Part shown: one piece after another, positions 8,374 through 17,622 of the stretch
Layout: each line of letters opens with the position of its first letter
Position numbering within the stretch: the first letter of the stretch is position 1
Made by a program: the position numbers and the translations under genes
The notes under the pieces: generated by a model
What the model saw: only the letters and a program-made list of their open reading frames with translations
Told to the model about the DNA's origin: nothing
The model's database searches: none
Source: Flavobacteriaceae bacterium Ap0902
Lineage (GTDB): Bacteria > Bacteroidota > Bacteroidia > Flavobacteriales > Weeksellaceae
Direction of reading: 5' to 3'
DNA: 64,000 bases
NCBI GenBank assembly: GCA_009835005.1
Contig: WTFG01000009.1
Span: 1-64,000, forward strand

Positions 8374-9571
8374 GACAATCTGTATAGCAGGTAAAAACAA
8401 TATCGCTATTAATATTGCGAAGTACATTGCTTATAAATATCCTGACTATAAATTAATTGCTATTACCAATCAAAATGATTATGGTAATAACAACTTTCAG
8501 TTATCATTCAAACATTATTGTGAGATTAATGATATAGAAGTAGTATCGCTATATGAAGTCTATGAGATAGAAAATCTTTATTTTATTTCTTTAGAATTTG
8601 ATAAAATAATTAAACCTTCTAGGTTCAAATCCAAGGAATTATTTAATATTCATTTTTCTTACTTACCAGCATATAAAGGAATGTACACATCTGCTTTGCC
8701 TATTCTAAATAATGAAGAATATAGTGGCGTGACTTTACATTTGATAGACACAGGAATTGATACTGGAGACATCATCGATCAAGAAAAATTTAAACTTAAT
8801 CCCAGTTGGACTGGTCAAGATTTATACTTAAAATATATAGAGTACGGAACTAGAATCGTTAAGAAAAATTTAGAAAATATACTTACGGGTAAGTATGATG
8901 TAAAAGTCCAATCTCACGTGAAATCAAGTTATTATGACAAGAATTCGATTGACTATGCGAACCTAACAATAAATATCAATAAAACTGCCAATGAAGTGCA
9001 TAATCAGATTAGAGCGTTTTCATTTCCCGCTTACCAATTGCCATTGATCAAAGATTCAGAAATATACAACTCCATTATACTTACCAGCAAGACAGTAGCA
9101 AAGCCAGGTAATATACTTTTTGAAGATGAATTTTCCATTACCATTAGCACGATAGATTTTGATTTAAAATTATTAAAGGATAAAAGATCGGAGTTATTAG
9201 AAGCCAGTAAAAAGGGGGACTTAAAACTGATAAAGAAATTTCACGCCAACCTTTACCCTCTTAACCAAAGAAGCAAGGAAGGGTGGGATATTTTAATTCT
9301 GGCTGCTTATAATGGACACCTAGACATCATCAGGTGGTTGCTAGAAGACGTAGGTTGGGATGTAAACACAACCAATAACAACCTTACAAGTTTCGCTATG
9401 TATGTGATGACACATGCTTCGCTGAATAATGATACATCTATATTAGAATATATATTAAAAAATACAAAAGGCATCCAATGGAATCATAAGGATGCTAGAG
9501 GTCATAATATAAATTATTATGCAAAGAAATTAAATAACATAAACGTAATAAACCTACTCCCATGCCCATAA
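8366..9571 (+). CDS. Sugar N-formyltransferase with C-terminal ankyrin repeats (QdtF-like)
   Basis: 401 residues. The N-terminal formyltransferase domain has the Asn94-x-His96 pair in FNIHFSYLP and Asp132 in IDTGIDTGD, the catalytic triad of N10-formyl-tetrahydrofolate-dependent sugar N-formyltransferases. From about 275 onward lie ankyrin-type repeats ([37 protein letters not shown], then a degenerate repeat). This architecture matches QdtF of Providencia alcalifaciens, where the ankyrin part binds a second dTDP-sugar. With FdtA-like and FdtB-like neighbours the expected reaction is N-formylation of dTDP-3-amino-3,6-dideoxyhexose. The stop overlaps the FdtB start by 10 bases. Confidence 0.88.
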   Translation: MSKTICIAGKNNIAINIAKYIAYKYPDYKLIAITNQNDYGNNNFQLSFKHYCEINDIEVVSLYEVYEIENLYFISLEFDKIIKPSRFKSKELFNIHFSYLPAYKGMYTSALPILNNEEYSGVTLHLIDTGIDTGDIIDQEKFKLNPSWTGQDLYLKYIEYGTRIVKKNLENILTGKYDVKVQSHVKSSYYDKNSIDYANLTININKTANEVHNQIRAFSFPAYQLPLIKDSEIYNSIILTSKTVAKPGNILFEDEFSITISTIDFDLKLLKDKRSELLEASKKGDLKLIKKFHANLYPLNQRSKEGWDILILAAYNGHLDIIRWLLEDVGWDVNTTNNNLTSFAMYVMTHASLNNDTSILEYILKNTKGIQWNHKDARGHNINYYAKKLNNINVINLLPCP

Positions 9572-10665
9572 AATTCTTGGACCTACAAAAAATTAACCTA
9601 CAGCATCAAGTTGAAATTGAGCATAAACTTTTAGAAGTGTTTAGAAGTGGATGGTATCTATTGGGAAAAGAAGTTAAAACTTTTGAAACTAACCTTTCAG
9701 AATATATCGGAACTCAACATGCTATAGGTGTGAGTAATGGTTTAGATGCATTGAGGTTGATTTTGAGAGCCTACATAGAGATAGGTATTATGAAAAAGGG
9801 TGATGAAATCATTGTCCCAGCCAATACTTATATTGCTTCTATTTTAGCCATTTCAGATAATGGGCTCGTTCCTGTGTTGGTAGAACCCAGTATTGAAGAT
9901 TATAATATTGATATTTCTAAAATAGAAGAAAAGATCACTTCTAAGACCAAAGGCATAATGATTGTCCATTTGTACGGGCGTGTTGTTTTCTCTGATGAAC
10001 TTAAAGAAATTTCAGAACGTTATAATTTAAAGATTATTGAAGATAACGCACAAGCTATAGGTGCAAGTTTTAGTGGAACAAAAACTGGCGCGCTGGGGGA
10101 TGCAGCTGGATTTAGTTTTTACCCTGGCAAGAACCTAGGCGCATTAGGAGATGCTGGTGCTGTAACCACAAGCGACTCTAACCTTGCAGAAACAATTAGA
10201 GCCATTGCTAATTACGGGTCTAAAGAGAAATACGTTAATATTTATCAAGGACTAAATTCAAGATTAGATGAAATACAAGCAGCTGTATTAGGAGTTAAGT
10301 TAAAGTATATAGATAAAGAAAATAATCGCAGAAGAGAGATTGCTGAGAAATATATTAAATCTATTAAAAATGAGAAGATCACCTTGCCTTCCATCCCATT
10401 AGATATGAAAGAACATGTTTGGCATGTTTTCGTGATTAGAACAAAACAAAGAAAAGAATTGCAAGAATATTTAGAAAAAAACAATGTTCAAACATTAATT
10501 CACTATCCTATTCCTCCACACAAGCAAAAAGCATATCCAGAATTACAAGATTTCAGTTTACCTATTACAGAGACAATACATCGGGAAGTTTTAAGTTTAC
10601 CAATTAGTCCTGTAATGACGGATAACGAAGTAGACGAGATAATCGAGTATTTGAATAAATTTTAA
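9562..10665 (+). CDS. fdtB: dTDP-3-keto-6-deoxyhexose C3 aminotransferase, FdtB/QdtB type
   Basis: A 367-residue DegT/DnrJ/EryC1 aminotransferase. The opening [17 protein letters not shown] and [10 protein letters not shown] are of the FdtB/QdtB class, and the PLP lysine lies in [15 protein letters not shown]. The aspartate-containing block is [13 protein letters not shown]. It should convert the 3-keto product of FdtA into dTDP-3-amino-3,6-dideoxyhexose, which the preceding formyltransferase then formylates. Whether the product is Fuc3N or Qui3N cannot be fixed from sequence. It is followed after 3 bases by a flippase. Confidence 0.9.
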   Translation: MPIKFLDLQKINLQHQVEIEHKLLEVFRSGWYLLGKEVKTFETNLSEYIGTQHAIGVSNGLDALRLILRAYIEIGIMKKGDEIIVPANTYIASILAISDNGLVPVLVEPSIEDYNIDISKIEEKITSKTKGIMIVHLYGRVVFSDELKEISERYNLKIIEDNAQAIGASFSGTKTGALGDAAGFSFYPGKNLGALGDAGAVTTSDSNLAETIRAIANYGSKEKYVNIYQGLNSRLDEIQAAVLGVKLKYIDKENNRRREIAEKYIKSIKNEKITLPSIPLDMKEHVWHVFVIRTKQRKELQEYLEKNNVQTLIHYPIPPHKQKAYPELQDFSLPITETIHREVLSLPISPVMTDNEVDEIIEYLNKF

Positions 10666-10668
10666 GAA

Positions 10669-12141
10669 ATGTCTAAGGAGCGCTCTTCGTATCGCCAAAT
10701 TATGAAGGCAACTTCTATTTTTGGAGGTGTCCAAGTATTTGATATTATTCTAAAATTGATAAGATCTAAAATCGTAGCAACCCTTCTTGGCCCTGCAGGA
10801 ATGGGTATAATCGGACTATTAGACTCGACATTAGGGTTAATCTCAACGGCTACCAACTTTGGGTTAGGCACAAGTGCCATCAGAGACATCTCAGAGGCAA
10901 CAAATACCAATAATAAAGATAAGATAGACAGAACTGTTTCTATTATGAAAAAGTTAGTCTGGTTAACTGGGTTATTAGGAATGGTAATTACCATTATATT
11001 ATCGCCGTTGCTTAGTAAAATAACATTTGGCAATTACGATTACACAATCGCTTATATCATCCTATCCTTGGTAGTTTTGGTAAGACAATTAACCTCTGGA
11101 CAAAATATTTTATTAAGGGGTCTACGCAAACTTCCTTGGCTTGCCAAAGCGAATATATTAGGCTCTATCGTTGGTTTAATAATTACAGTCCCCCTATACT
11201 ACAACTTTGGTGTGGATGGGATAGTCCCCTCTCTAGTAATCACTGCTTTAGCAATATTGGGAATTCAATATTTCTATGGCAACAAAGTAAAAATAGACAA
11301 GATCACCCTATCTTTTAAGCAAGCTTTAGCAGAAGGAAAGGGAATGCTAAGGCTTGGAATCATGCTTTCGCTAAGCGGTTTTATTTCTATGTCAGTTTCC
11401 TATTTTGTTCGTGTATTTATTTCGCAAACTGGCGATGTAGATGATGTGGGTTTATATAATGCTGGGTTTTCTATCATAGGAACTTATGTAGGTTTAATAT
11501 TTACAGCAATGGGTACCGATTATTACCCTAGATTATCACAAGTCTCGAATGATAATGTAGAGAGTAAAACCATTATTAATCAACAAGCAGAAATCGCTAT
11601 TTTGATATTAGCTCCGATATTACTACTTTTTTTAGTTTATATAAACTGGATAGTCATACTGCTTTACACAGAAGAATTTACTCCGATCAACGATATGATA
11701 TTATATGCCGCAATAGGTATGTTGTTTAAAGCCGTAAGTTGGTCTATATCCTATGTAATTTTAGCCAAAGGGAACACAAAACTATTTTTCTGGAATGAAC
11801 TCGCATTCAATGCTTATATGCTATTGCTGAATATGATTGGTTATAAATACTATGGATTATCTGGTCTAGGGGTTTCATTTTTAATAACTTACATTTTATA
11901 CCTCGTACAAGTGTATATATTAGCAAGCCGGAAATATGAATTTTCATTTAATACACCTTTTATGAAGATTTTTGGGATACAACTTCTTTTAGCTATAGTT
12001 TGTTACTTGGTTGTAAAGCAATTCAATGAAATTTATGTCTACTTGGTTGGTACCATTTTAATAATTATCTCATCAATATATTCTTATATTGAACTTGACA
12101 AACGACTCAACATCAAGTCTTTTTTAAAACGAAAACAATAA
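10669..12141 (+). CDS. O-antigen translocase, Wzx flippase 2
   Basis: 490 residues with about 12-14 hydrophobic spans. The N-terminus (RQIMKATSIFGGVQVFDIILKLIRSK, LLGPAGMGIIGLL) is that of O-antigen translocases of the WzxE/Wzx branch, a different branch from flippase 1 at 464. It would flip the lipid-linked unit containing the 3-formamido sugar made by the preceding genes (inference). It ends module 2, and a 208-base gap follows. Confidence 0.87.
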   Translation: MSKERSSYRQIMKATSIFGGVQVFDIILKLIRSKIVATLLGPAGMGIIGLLDSTLGLISTATNFGLGTSAIRDISEATNTNNKDKIDRTVSIMKKLVWLTGLLGMVITIILSPLLSKITFGNYDYTIAYIILSLVVLVRQLTSGQNILLRGLRKLPWLAKANILGSIVGLIITVPLYYNFGVDGIVPSLVITALAILGIQYFYGNKVKIDKITLSFKQALAEGKGMLRLGIMLSLSGFISMSVSYFVRVFISQTGDVDDVGLYNAGFSIIGTYVGLIFTAMGTDYYPRLSQVSNDNVESKTIINQQAEIAILILAPILLLFLVYINWIVILLYTEEFTPINDMILYAAIGMLFKAVSWSISYVILAKGNTKLFFWNELAFNAYMLLLNMIGYKYYGLSGLGVSFLITYILYLVQVYILASRKYEFSFNTPFMKIFGIQLLLAIVCYLVVKQFNEIYVYLVGTILIIISSIYSYIELDKRLNIKSFLKRKQ

Positions 12142-12327
12142 ATATTTTAGGATCTTTCTTAATATATTAAGTAGTAGTTATAATGCTTAAATATAATAGT
12201 TTTCACCACTGACATTCAATGATGATTTATTGATTATAGTTTAATTATAAAAAAGCACCTATACCTATCGTATCATATTATTTATATAAATTTTACTGAA
12301 AATAAGTCTTCAGGAGTTCATTTTTAT

Positions 12328-12335
12328 TAGATTTG
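12328..12335 (+). promoter_or_regulatory. legB: -7 promoter element (TAGATTTG) for the nonulosonate operon
   Basis: This is an exact TAnnTTTG match 14 bases before the legB ATG. The 208-base gap upstream (12142-12327) is AT-rich and I see no clear terminator in it. The next ten genes run without a gap larger than 31 bases and are probably one transcript. Confidence 0.6.
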
Positions 12336-12349
12336 CAAAAACATCCACA

Positions 12350-13537
12350 ATGAATATGCTGAACCTTATTGGCAGAGAGCAAGAATTATTTTTATCCGAT
12401 ATTCAAGCACATGAGCAAGAACTTAAGAAGATAGTCTCTAAATCTAATTTTCTAGTGATTGGTGGTGCTGGTTCAATTGGGCAAGCGGTGACGAAAGAGA
12501 TTTTTAAGAGAAATCCTAAAAAGTTGCATGTTGTAGATATTAGCGAGAATAATTTAGTGGAACTCGTGAGAGATCTTAGAAGTTCTTTCGGCTATATTTC
12601 TGGAGAATTCAAAACATTTGCGTTAGATTGTGGTTCTACAATTTATGATGCATTTATCAAATCTGATGGACAATATGATTATGTATTAAACCTTTCTGCC
12701 CTGAAGCATGTACGTAGTGAAAAGGATCCTTTTACTTTAATGCGGATGATTGAAGTAAATATTTTTAATACAGACAAAACCATACAACAGTCCATAGCCA
12801 ATAAAACCTCTAAATATTTTTGCGTGTCTACCGATAAGGCAGCCAACCCTGTGAATATGATGGGAGCCTCTAAACGTATAATGGAAATGTTCCTCATGCG
12901 TCGCAGTGAAGATATTGATATCTCAACTGCCCGATTTGCGAATGTTGCGTTTTCTGATGGTTCTTTATTGCACGGTTTTAATCAGAGGATTCAAAAAAGG
13001 CAACCTATTGTGGCACCTAGCGATATCAAAAGATACTTTGTAATTCCTAAAGAAGCGGGAGAGTTATGCCTGATGTCTACTATTTTTGGGGAAACTAGAG
13101 ATATATTCTTTCCTAAACTAAGCGAACAGCTTCATTTAATCACTTTTGCTGAAATTGCCGAAAAGTATTTAAGACAAATTGGTTATGAACCCCATCTTGT
13201 AGCAACTGAAGATGAAGCAAGATCTAGCGTCGATTCTTTAGCCAAGAATAAAAAATGGCCATGCCTTTTTGTGAAAAGTGATACTACAGGCGAGAAAGAC
13301 TTTGAAGAATTTTTCACAGAGAGTGAAACGTTAGACATGAAGCGTTTTGATAATTTAGGCATCATCAAAAATGATCTAAATATTGAGTATGATAAATTAA
13401 AGATGTTCGAAGACAAAATTAATTCTATCAAAGAAACAGGCGTTTGGGAAAAAGAGGAAATCGTTACCCTATTTAATGAAATGATTCCTAACTTTAACCA
13501 CAAAGAAACAGGTAAATATCTTGATTCAAAAATGTAA
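12350..13537 (+). CDS. legB: UDP/GDP-N-acetylglucosamine 4,6-dehydratase, LegB type (CapD/FlaA1 family)
   Basis: A 395-residue soluble extended SDR of the polysaccharide-biosynthesis CapD family. Its Rossmann loop is VIGGAGSIGQ. The family blocks SALKHVRSEKDPF and STDKAANPVNMMGASKR are present, the latter with the Met-x3-Lys form usual in this family. Residues from 290 onward form a C-terminal substrate domain. It catalyses 4,6-dehydration to the 4-keto-6-deoxy sugar, the first committed step of legionaminic acid synthesis. In Campylobacter the substrate is a GDP-sugar, and the PtmE-like gene downstream favours that route here. It is the first gene of module 3, one base before legC. Confidence 0.87.
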   Translation: MNMLNLIGREQELFLSDIQAHEQELKKIVSKSNFLVIGGAGSIGQAVTKEIFKRNPKKLHVVDISENNLVELVRDLRSSFGYISGEFKTFALDCGSTIYDAFIKSDGQYDYVLNLSALKHVRSEKDPFTLMRMIEVNIFNTDKTIQQSIANKTSKYFCVSTDKAANPVNMMGASKRIMEMFLMRRSEDIDISTARFANVAFSDGSLLHGFNQRIQKRQPIVAPSDIKRYFVIPKEAGELCLMSTIFGETRDIFFPKLSEQLHLITFAEIAEKYLRQIGYEPHLVATEDEARSSVDSLAKNKKWPCLFVKSDTTGEKDFEEFFTESETLDMKRFDNLGIIKNDLNIEYDKLKMFEDKINSIKETGVWEKEEIVTLFNEMIPNFNHKETGKYLDSKM

Positions 13538-13538
13538 T

Positions 13539-14687
13539 ATGGCACAATTTCAAGACACCATAGATTTTATAAAATCTACCTTTAACACCCAAGAATTCAT
13601 ACCACTACATGCCCCCTATTTTGGTGGTAATGAAAAGAAATACTTGAATGAATGTATAGATTCTACGTTTGTATCTTCTGTGGGAGCCTTTGTGGATCAA
13701 TTTGAGAAAGAGTTGGCTTCCTATACGGGTGCTAAATATGCAGTGGCTTGCGTAAACGGAACCAATGCTTTGCATATAGCCATGCTTATTGCTGGCGTAA
13801 AACCACAAGAAGAAGTGATTACGCAGGCACTTACCTTTATTGCTACCACCAATGCTATTTCATATATTGGGGCAAAACCCATCTTCATAGATGTTGATAA
13901 AGAAACGTTAGGATTGTCGGCCAAAGCACTAGAGAATTTTTTAAATAAGAATGCCGAGAAGAAAGCAGATGGCTATACGTATAACAAATCTACAGGTAAA
14001 AGAATAGCCGCTTGTGTTCCTATGCATACTTTTGGATTCCCTGTCGAGATTGATAAAATTATTGCTATATGTGATGAATGGAATATTCCAGTCGTTGAAG
14101 ACGCTGCAGAATCCCTAGGTAGTTCTTTTAAAGGAAAGCATACAGGAAACTTTGGGCAAACAGCCGTTTTCAGTTTTAATGGGAACAAGACCATTACAAG
14201 TGGTGGCGGTGGAGCCATTATCACCAACGATGAACATCTTGCGAAAAGAGCAAAGCATCTAACTACCCAAGCAAAAATTCCGCATAAATGGGAATTCCGT
14301 CATGATGAAATTGGCTATAATTATAGAATGCCTAACATCAATGCTGCCTTGGCTTGTGCTCAACTTGAACAGTTAGATACAATCTTAGAAGGTAAAAGAA
14401 AATTAGCCAACAAATACACTGAATTCTTCAAAGACAAAAACATTAAATACATTACCGAACCTGAAAACTCAACCTCTAATTACTGGCTAAATGCAGTGCT
14501 TTTAGAAAATCGAGAACAAAGAGATTTATTTTTAAAAGAAACCAATGAGAACGGTGTGATGACAAGACCTATTTGGGATCTTATGTCTACCCTACCGATG
14601 TTTAAAGACTGCCAAAATGATGGCTTAAAAAATAGTCAATGGCTAGAAGAAAGAGTAGTTAATATACCAAGTAGTTATATAAAATGA
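13539..14687 (+). CDS. legC: LegC-family 4-keto-6-deoxysugar aminotransferase
   Basis: 382 residues from the ATG at 13539, which lies one base after the legB stop. An upstream TTG at 13521 would overlap legB and is less likely. This DegT-family PLP enzyme has the LegC opening (FIPLHAPYFGGNEKKYL) and the PLP lysine in SFNGNKTITSGGGG. The aspartate block is VVEDAAESLGSSFKGK. It puts an amino group on C4 of the LegB product. Its stop overlaps the GNAT gene start by 4 bases. This tract is clearly less AT-rich than the cassette that follows. Confidence 0.9.
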   Translation: MAQFQDTIDFIKSTFNTQEFIPLHAPYFGGNEKKYLNECIDSTFVSSVGAFVDQFEKELASYTGAKYAVACVNGTNALHIAMLIAGVKPQEEVITQALTFIATTNAISYIGAKPIFIDVDKETLGLSAKALENFLNKNAEKKADGYTYNKSTGKRIAACVPMHTFGFPVEIDKIIAICDEWNIPVVEDAAESLGSSFKGKHTGNFGQTAVFSFNGNKTITSGGGGAIITNDEHLAKRAKHLTTQAKIPHKWEFRHDEIGYNYRMPNINAALACAQLEQLDTILEGKRKLANKYTEFFKDKNIKYITEPENSTSNYWLNAVLLENREQRDLFLKETNENGVMTRPIWDLMSTLPMFKDCQNDGLKNSQWLEERVVNIPSSYIK

Positions 14688-15145
14688 TGGAGATATCTAA
14701 TTTTTATTATCAACCAGAAGATTTTGAATCATTTAAAAACTTTATTCTTAAAACTGAAAAAGAATTCAACCCTCCCATAAGTGATAGAGTAAATATTGAC
14801 GAATACATAAATAAACTAACAAATGAGGCTGTAATTATATTAACAAAAAATAAAAATCATGAAATTATAGGAACTGCTTGTTTTTACTGTAATCCTAAAG
14901 ATTTTGAATATGCGTTTTTAAGTTATATAGCTACAACTTTAAACAATCAAGGTATAGGAAGCCTCCTTGTAAATGATATGATTGCTTATTGTAAAAAATT
15001 AGGCGCAAAAGGAATTGAAACACAAACCTGGGAGAACAACAATAATTCTTTAAAATTATTTAATAAGTTCAATTTTGAAATAGTTGGTAAAAAATCAAAT
15101 CGTTCTACTGAGACAAATAGTATTATTTTAAGATTAATATTTTGA
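14684..15145 (+). CDS. GNAT-family N-acetyltransferase
   Basis: A 153-residue single GNAT domain. The acetyl-CoA loop is in LNNQGIGSLLVNDMIAYCKK (Q/RxxGxG/A type) and the C-terminal motif B region in LKLFNKFNFEIVG. In this position it could be LegH, which acetylates the 4-amino group of the LegC product. No other LegH candidate lies in this operon. It may instead belong functionally to the next three genes. It overlaps both neighbours by 4 bases. Two in-frame ATGs (14684 and 14687) are equally possible starts. Confidence 0.8.
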   Translation: MMEISNFYYQPEDFESFKNFILKTEKEFNPPISDRVNIDEYINKLTNEAVIILTKNKNHEIIGTACFYCNPKDFEYAFLSYIATTLNNQGIGSLLVNDMIAYCKKLGAKGIETQTWENNNNSLKLFNKFNFEIVGKKSNRSTETNSIILRLIF

Positions 15146-15969
15146 AAATACAGAAAATAAATTCATCTCTAATTTTAGATGAAAACCTCAACAATAGTTT
15201 TATTTCAGGTAATAAGTATAGAAAAGTTAAAGCTATTATTGAAGATGAAAAAGAGACTATTCAAGGTATAATTTCATTTGGGTCCAAATACTCAAGTCAT
15301 ATTTTAGCCTGTGCATGGTGGTCTAAGTTATTAGAAATCCCTTTTATAGGAGTTATTATTGATAATAATGACATAATTCTTGATAATTATCCTCACCTTA
15401 AAATGAGTAGGAATTTTGGGGCAAATTTGATTAAAACAAAAAGTGATATAGCATATTCTACTATTGAGAACTGGAAAGGAAGTTATCCTAACTACAAATG
15501 GATACCAGGTGGAGCGCACACACTTGAGGCTGCTAGATCTTATGAAAATTTGTTTGACGAGATAATCGATGAAGGATTATTAAAAGAAATAAAGAAAATA
15601 ATACTACCCTACGGTACGGGAACAACGGCGTATGGTATTTGGAAATCTATTATTAAACATAATTTGGATATAGAAGTAATTGGAGTTTCTGTATCAAGAG
15701 ATAAAAAACATTGCTTTGAGGCGATTAAAGGTCTTGAGAATATTAATTTTTTTAAAAATCTAAAAGTTATAGACACATTCTCAAACAAATATGACTATAC
15801 AGATTCTATAATAGAAGGTTACAGATGGAGGTTTTTTAATGAAACAGGTATTTTGCCAGACCCTATATACAATAGCAAGGTTATCTACCATTATTACGAG
15901 AATAAGATGAAAGATACGCTTATCATTAATACCGGCGGAATGCTGAATAATTTATTAACAAAAATATAG
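15142..15969 (+). CDS. PLP-dependent enzyme of the ACC deaminase/D-cysteine desulfhydrase family
   Basis: 275 residues starting at a TTG that overlaps the GNAT stop. No earlier or nearby ATG fits. The GNKYRK motif (Lys25) corresponds to the PLP-lysine motif GNKxRK of this fold-type II family. LPYGTGTTAYG corresponds to the Gly/Thr-rich loop that holds the PLP phosphate. Known members cleave ACC or D-cysteine or racemise small amino acids. The protein is shorter at the N-terminus than typical members (about 325-340 residues). Such an enzyme is not part of any nonulosonate pathway I know. It may make an unusual amino acid used by the next two genes (inference). Confidence 0.75.
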   Translation: MKIQKINSSLILDENLNNSFISGNKYRKVKAIIEDEKETIQGIISFGSKYSSHILACAWWSKLLEIPFIGVIIDNNDIILDNYPHLKMSRNFGANLIKTKSDIAYSTIENWKGSYPNYKWIPGGAHTLEAARSYENLFDEIIDEGLLKEIKKIILPYGTGTTAYGIWKSIIKHNLDIEVIGVSVSRDKKHCFEAIKGLENINFFKNLKVIDTFSNKYDYTDSIIEGYRWRFFNETGILPDPIYNSKVIYHYYENKMKDTLIINTGGMLNNLLTKI

Positions 15970-15970
15970 T

Positions 15971-17611
15971 ATGAGTAAAAATTTAGAAGTATTGTTAAGT
16001 GGAAAAGATTTCACTAGATTAGAGGTTTTAGATGATTTATTTATCGTATTTAGTATCAATAAAATTGATAAATTAAAGCTGAAAAAATTATTATTATCAG
16101 ATTTTGACGATGATCTTAAAATAATAAGGAAGATAAGTTTAATCTTTGGTGAGTTTTCATTAATACGTATTTCATTTCATGAAGGTATTCCTAAAAAAAT
16201 AAGTGCATTTAGAAGTATAACATCAAGTTTTGAACTTTTCTATTGCCTAAATGATACGCTATATATTTCTAACTCATTTAAAAATATTCTCTCAAAAAAA
16301 GATATTAGTGAAAGGGAAGTATCAGAAAATGCTTTAATAGATTTATTCTTATATCAAAGAAACTTTAGTCAAGAAACATATTTAAAAAATGTATTTAGAC
16401 TTGGGCATGGAGAATATATCAGCTACATGAATAAAACTGATATTATTAAAAAACAACAAATTGAAAAATTAGAATTAGATAGCGTTTTTAATTTATCTAA
16501 AGAAAGTAGTGTATTATTAGATAACTTATTAGAAACTATATCAACTCAATTAAACAATAACCATAATGCAATTAACACTTTGTCGGGGGGAGTGGACTCG
16601 AGCTTGATACAGAGCTACTTAGATAACAATAAGTCTATAAGTATTGCATATGACTCTCCAGAATTTAAAAATGAAATAGAATATGCGAAAAACGCTTCTA
16701 AATTAATAAATACAGAACATGAGTTTATTAATTTAAAAGAAAAAGATTATTTAACTAATCTTATAGAAGCATCAATTATTTTAGGACAGCCATCACCCGA
16801 CTTACCAAACATTATAATTGCAAACGAATTATCTAAAACCAGTAACAATCACTTTATTACATCAATTTATGCTGACTCAATATTTGGGTTATCACAAATC
16901 AAAAATTTAGTAAAATCTAATTTTAATATTGGAGATCTAATAAATAAATCTGTTAGTGATAAATATGGCTATGCCTCAATGAATTTTGTTATTGCACAAA
17001 AGGATAACCTTGGATATGTGGAAAAAATTTTTGGTAAAGAAAAGATTGATTTTCAGTTAGAAAAAAGATCTACATATATAAATAATCTATTAGTTAATCA
17101 AAAAAACACAAGTATTACAGTTTATGACCATATTGAATTTGGTAGTCTAATAGGGTTTTATACAAACAATCTTTTATCAATATTTAGACAAATTGGAGAC
17201 CATTATAACAAATCATTCTCTTCTCCTTTCTTAGATCAATCCATTTTAAAAACTAGTCTTAAAATCCCATTAGAAGAGAGGTATTATAACACGACTTTTG
17301 GCACGAAACCTATTTTAAAAAAAATATTAAGTAATAGGGTGAAAAGTTATGACATATATAACCCCAAATTAGGCGGGGCTCTTCCTAGAACTAGGTTTTG
17401 CATTGATGGTCCTTTAAAAGACTATTTTAAACGTTTTGAATTTCCGGATTTTATAGATAATTCAATGAAAAAGGAAATATCAAACCCAACATGGGAAAAT
17501 AGTTGGATAGTAAGTTATAGTATATTTTATAGTATTTGGGTAGAGAATGTATTAAAAAATAATACATTGAAGTTAACTAAAGACACTTTAGTTTTAAAAT
17601 GGAAATTTTAA
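15971..17611 (+). CDS. Asparagine synthetase-like amide ligase lacking the glutaminase cysteine
   Basis: 546 residues. The C-terminal half is an AsnB-type synthetase with an intact PP-loop (TLSGGVDSS, Ser205-Ser211) and TTFGTKPILKKIL later. The N-terminal 160 residues resemble an Ntn glutaminase domain in outline (FGEFSLIRI, ELFYCLNDTLYISNSF, FRLGHGEYISY). However, the obligatory Cys2 is absent because the protein begins MSKN. It cannot release ammonia from glutamine in the usual way, so it may join an adenylated carboxylate to another amine, as beta-lactam synthetase and related ligases do. The gene is very AT-rich: the line 16501-16560 has 12 G/C in 60 bases. It lies one base after its upstream neighbour. 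Confidence 0.78.
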   Translation: MSKNLEVLLSGKDFTRLEVLDDLFIVFSINKIDKLKLKKLLLSDFDDDLKIIRKISLIFGEFSLIRISFHEGIPKKISAFRSITSSFELFYCLNDTLYISNSFKNILSKKDISEREVSENALIDLFLYQRNFSQETYLKNVFRLGHGEYISYMNKTDIIKKQQIEKLELDSVFNLSKESSVLLDNLLETISTQLNNNHNAINTLSGGVDSSLIQSYLDNNKSISIAYDSPEFKNEIEYAKNASKLINTEHEFINLKEKDYLTNLIEASIILGQPSPDLPNIIIANELSKTSNNHFITSIYADSIFGLSQIKNLVKSNFNIGDLINKSVSDKYGYASMNFVIAQKDNLGYVEKIFGKEKIDFQLEKRSTYINNLLVNQKNTSITVYDHIEFGSLIGFYTNNLLSIFRQIGDHYNKSFSSPFLDQSILKTSLKIPLEERYYNTTFGTKPILKKILSNRVKSYDIYNPKLGGALPRTRFCIDGPLKDYFKRFEFPDFIDNSMKKEISNPTWENSWIVSYSIFYSIWVENVLKNNTLKLTKDTLVLKWKF

Positions 17612-17622
17612 ATTAATTAAGA

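Noticed and set aside
10662-11033. 123-codon minus-strand frame inside flippase 2
   Set aside because: It is antisense to the start of a well-supported gene and has no independent support.
16582-16605. GC-rich run inside the very AT-rich AsnB-like gene
   Set aside because: It encodes the conserved PP-loop SGGVDSS, so glycine and aspartate codons explain it. It is not a regulatory island.
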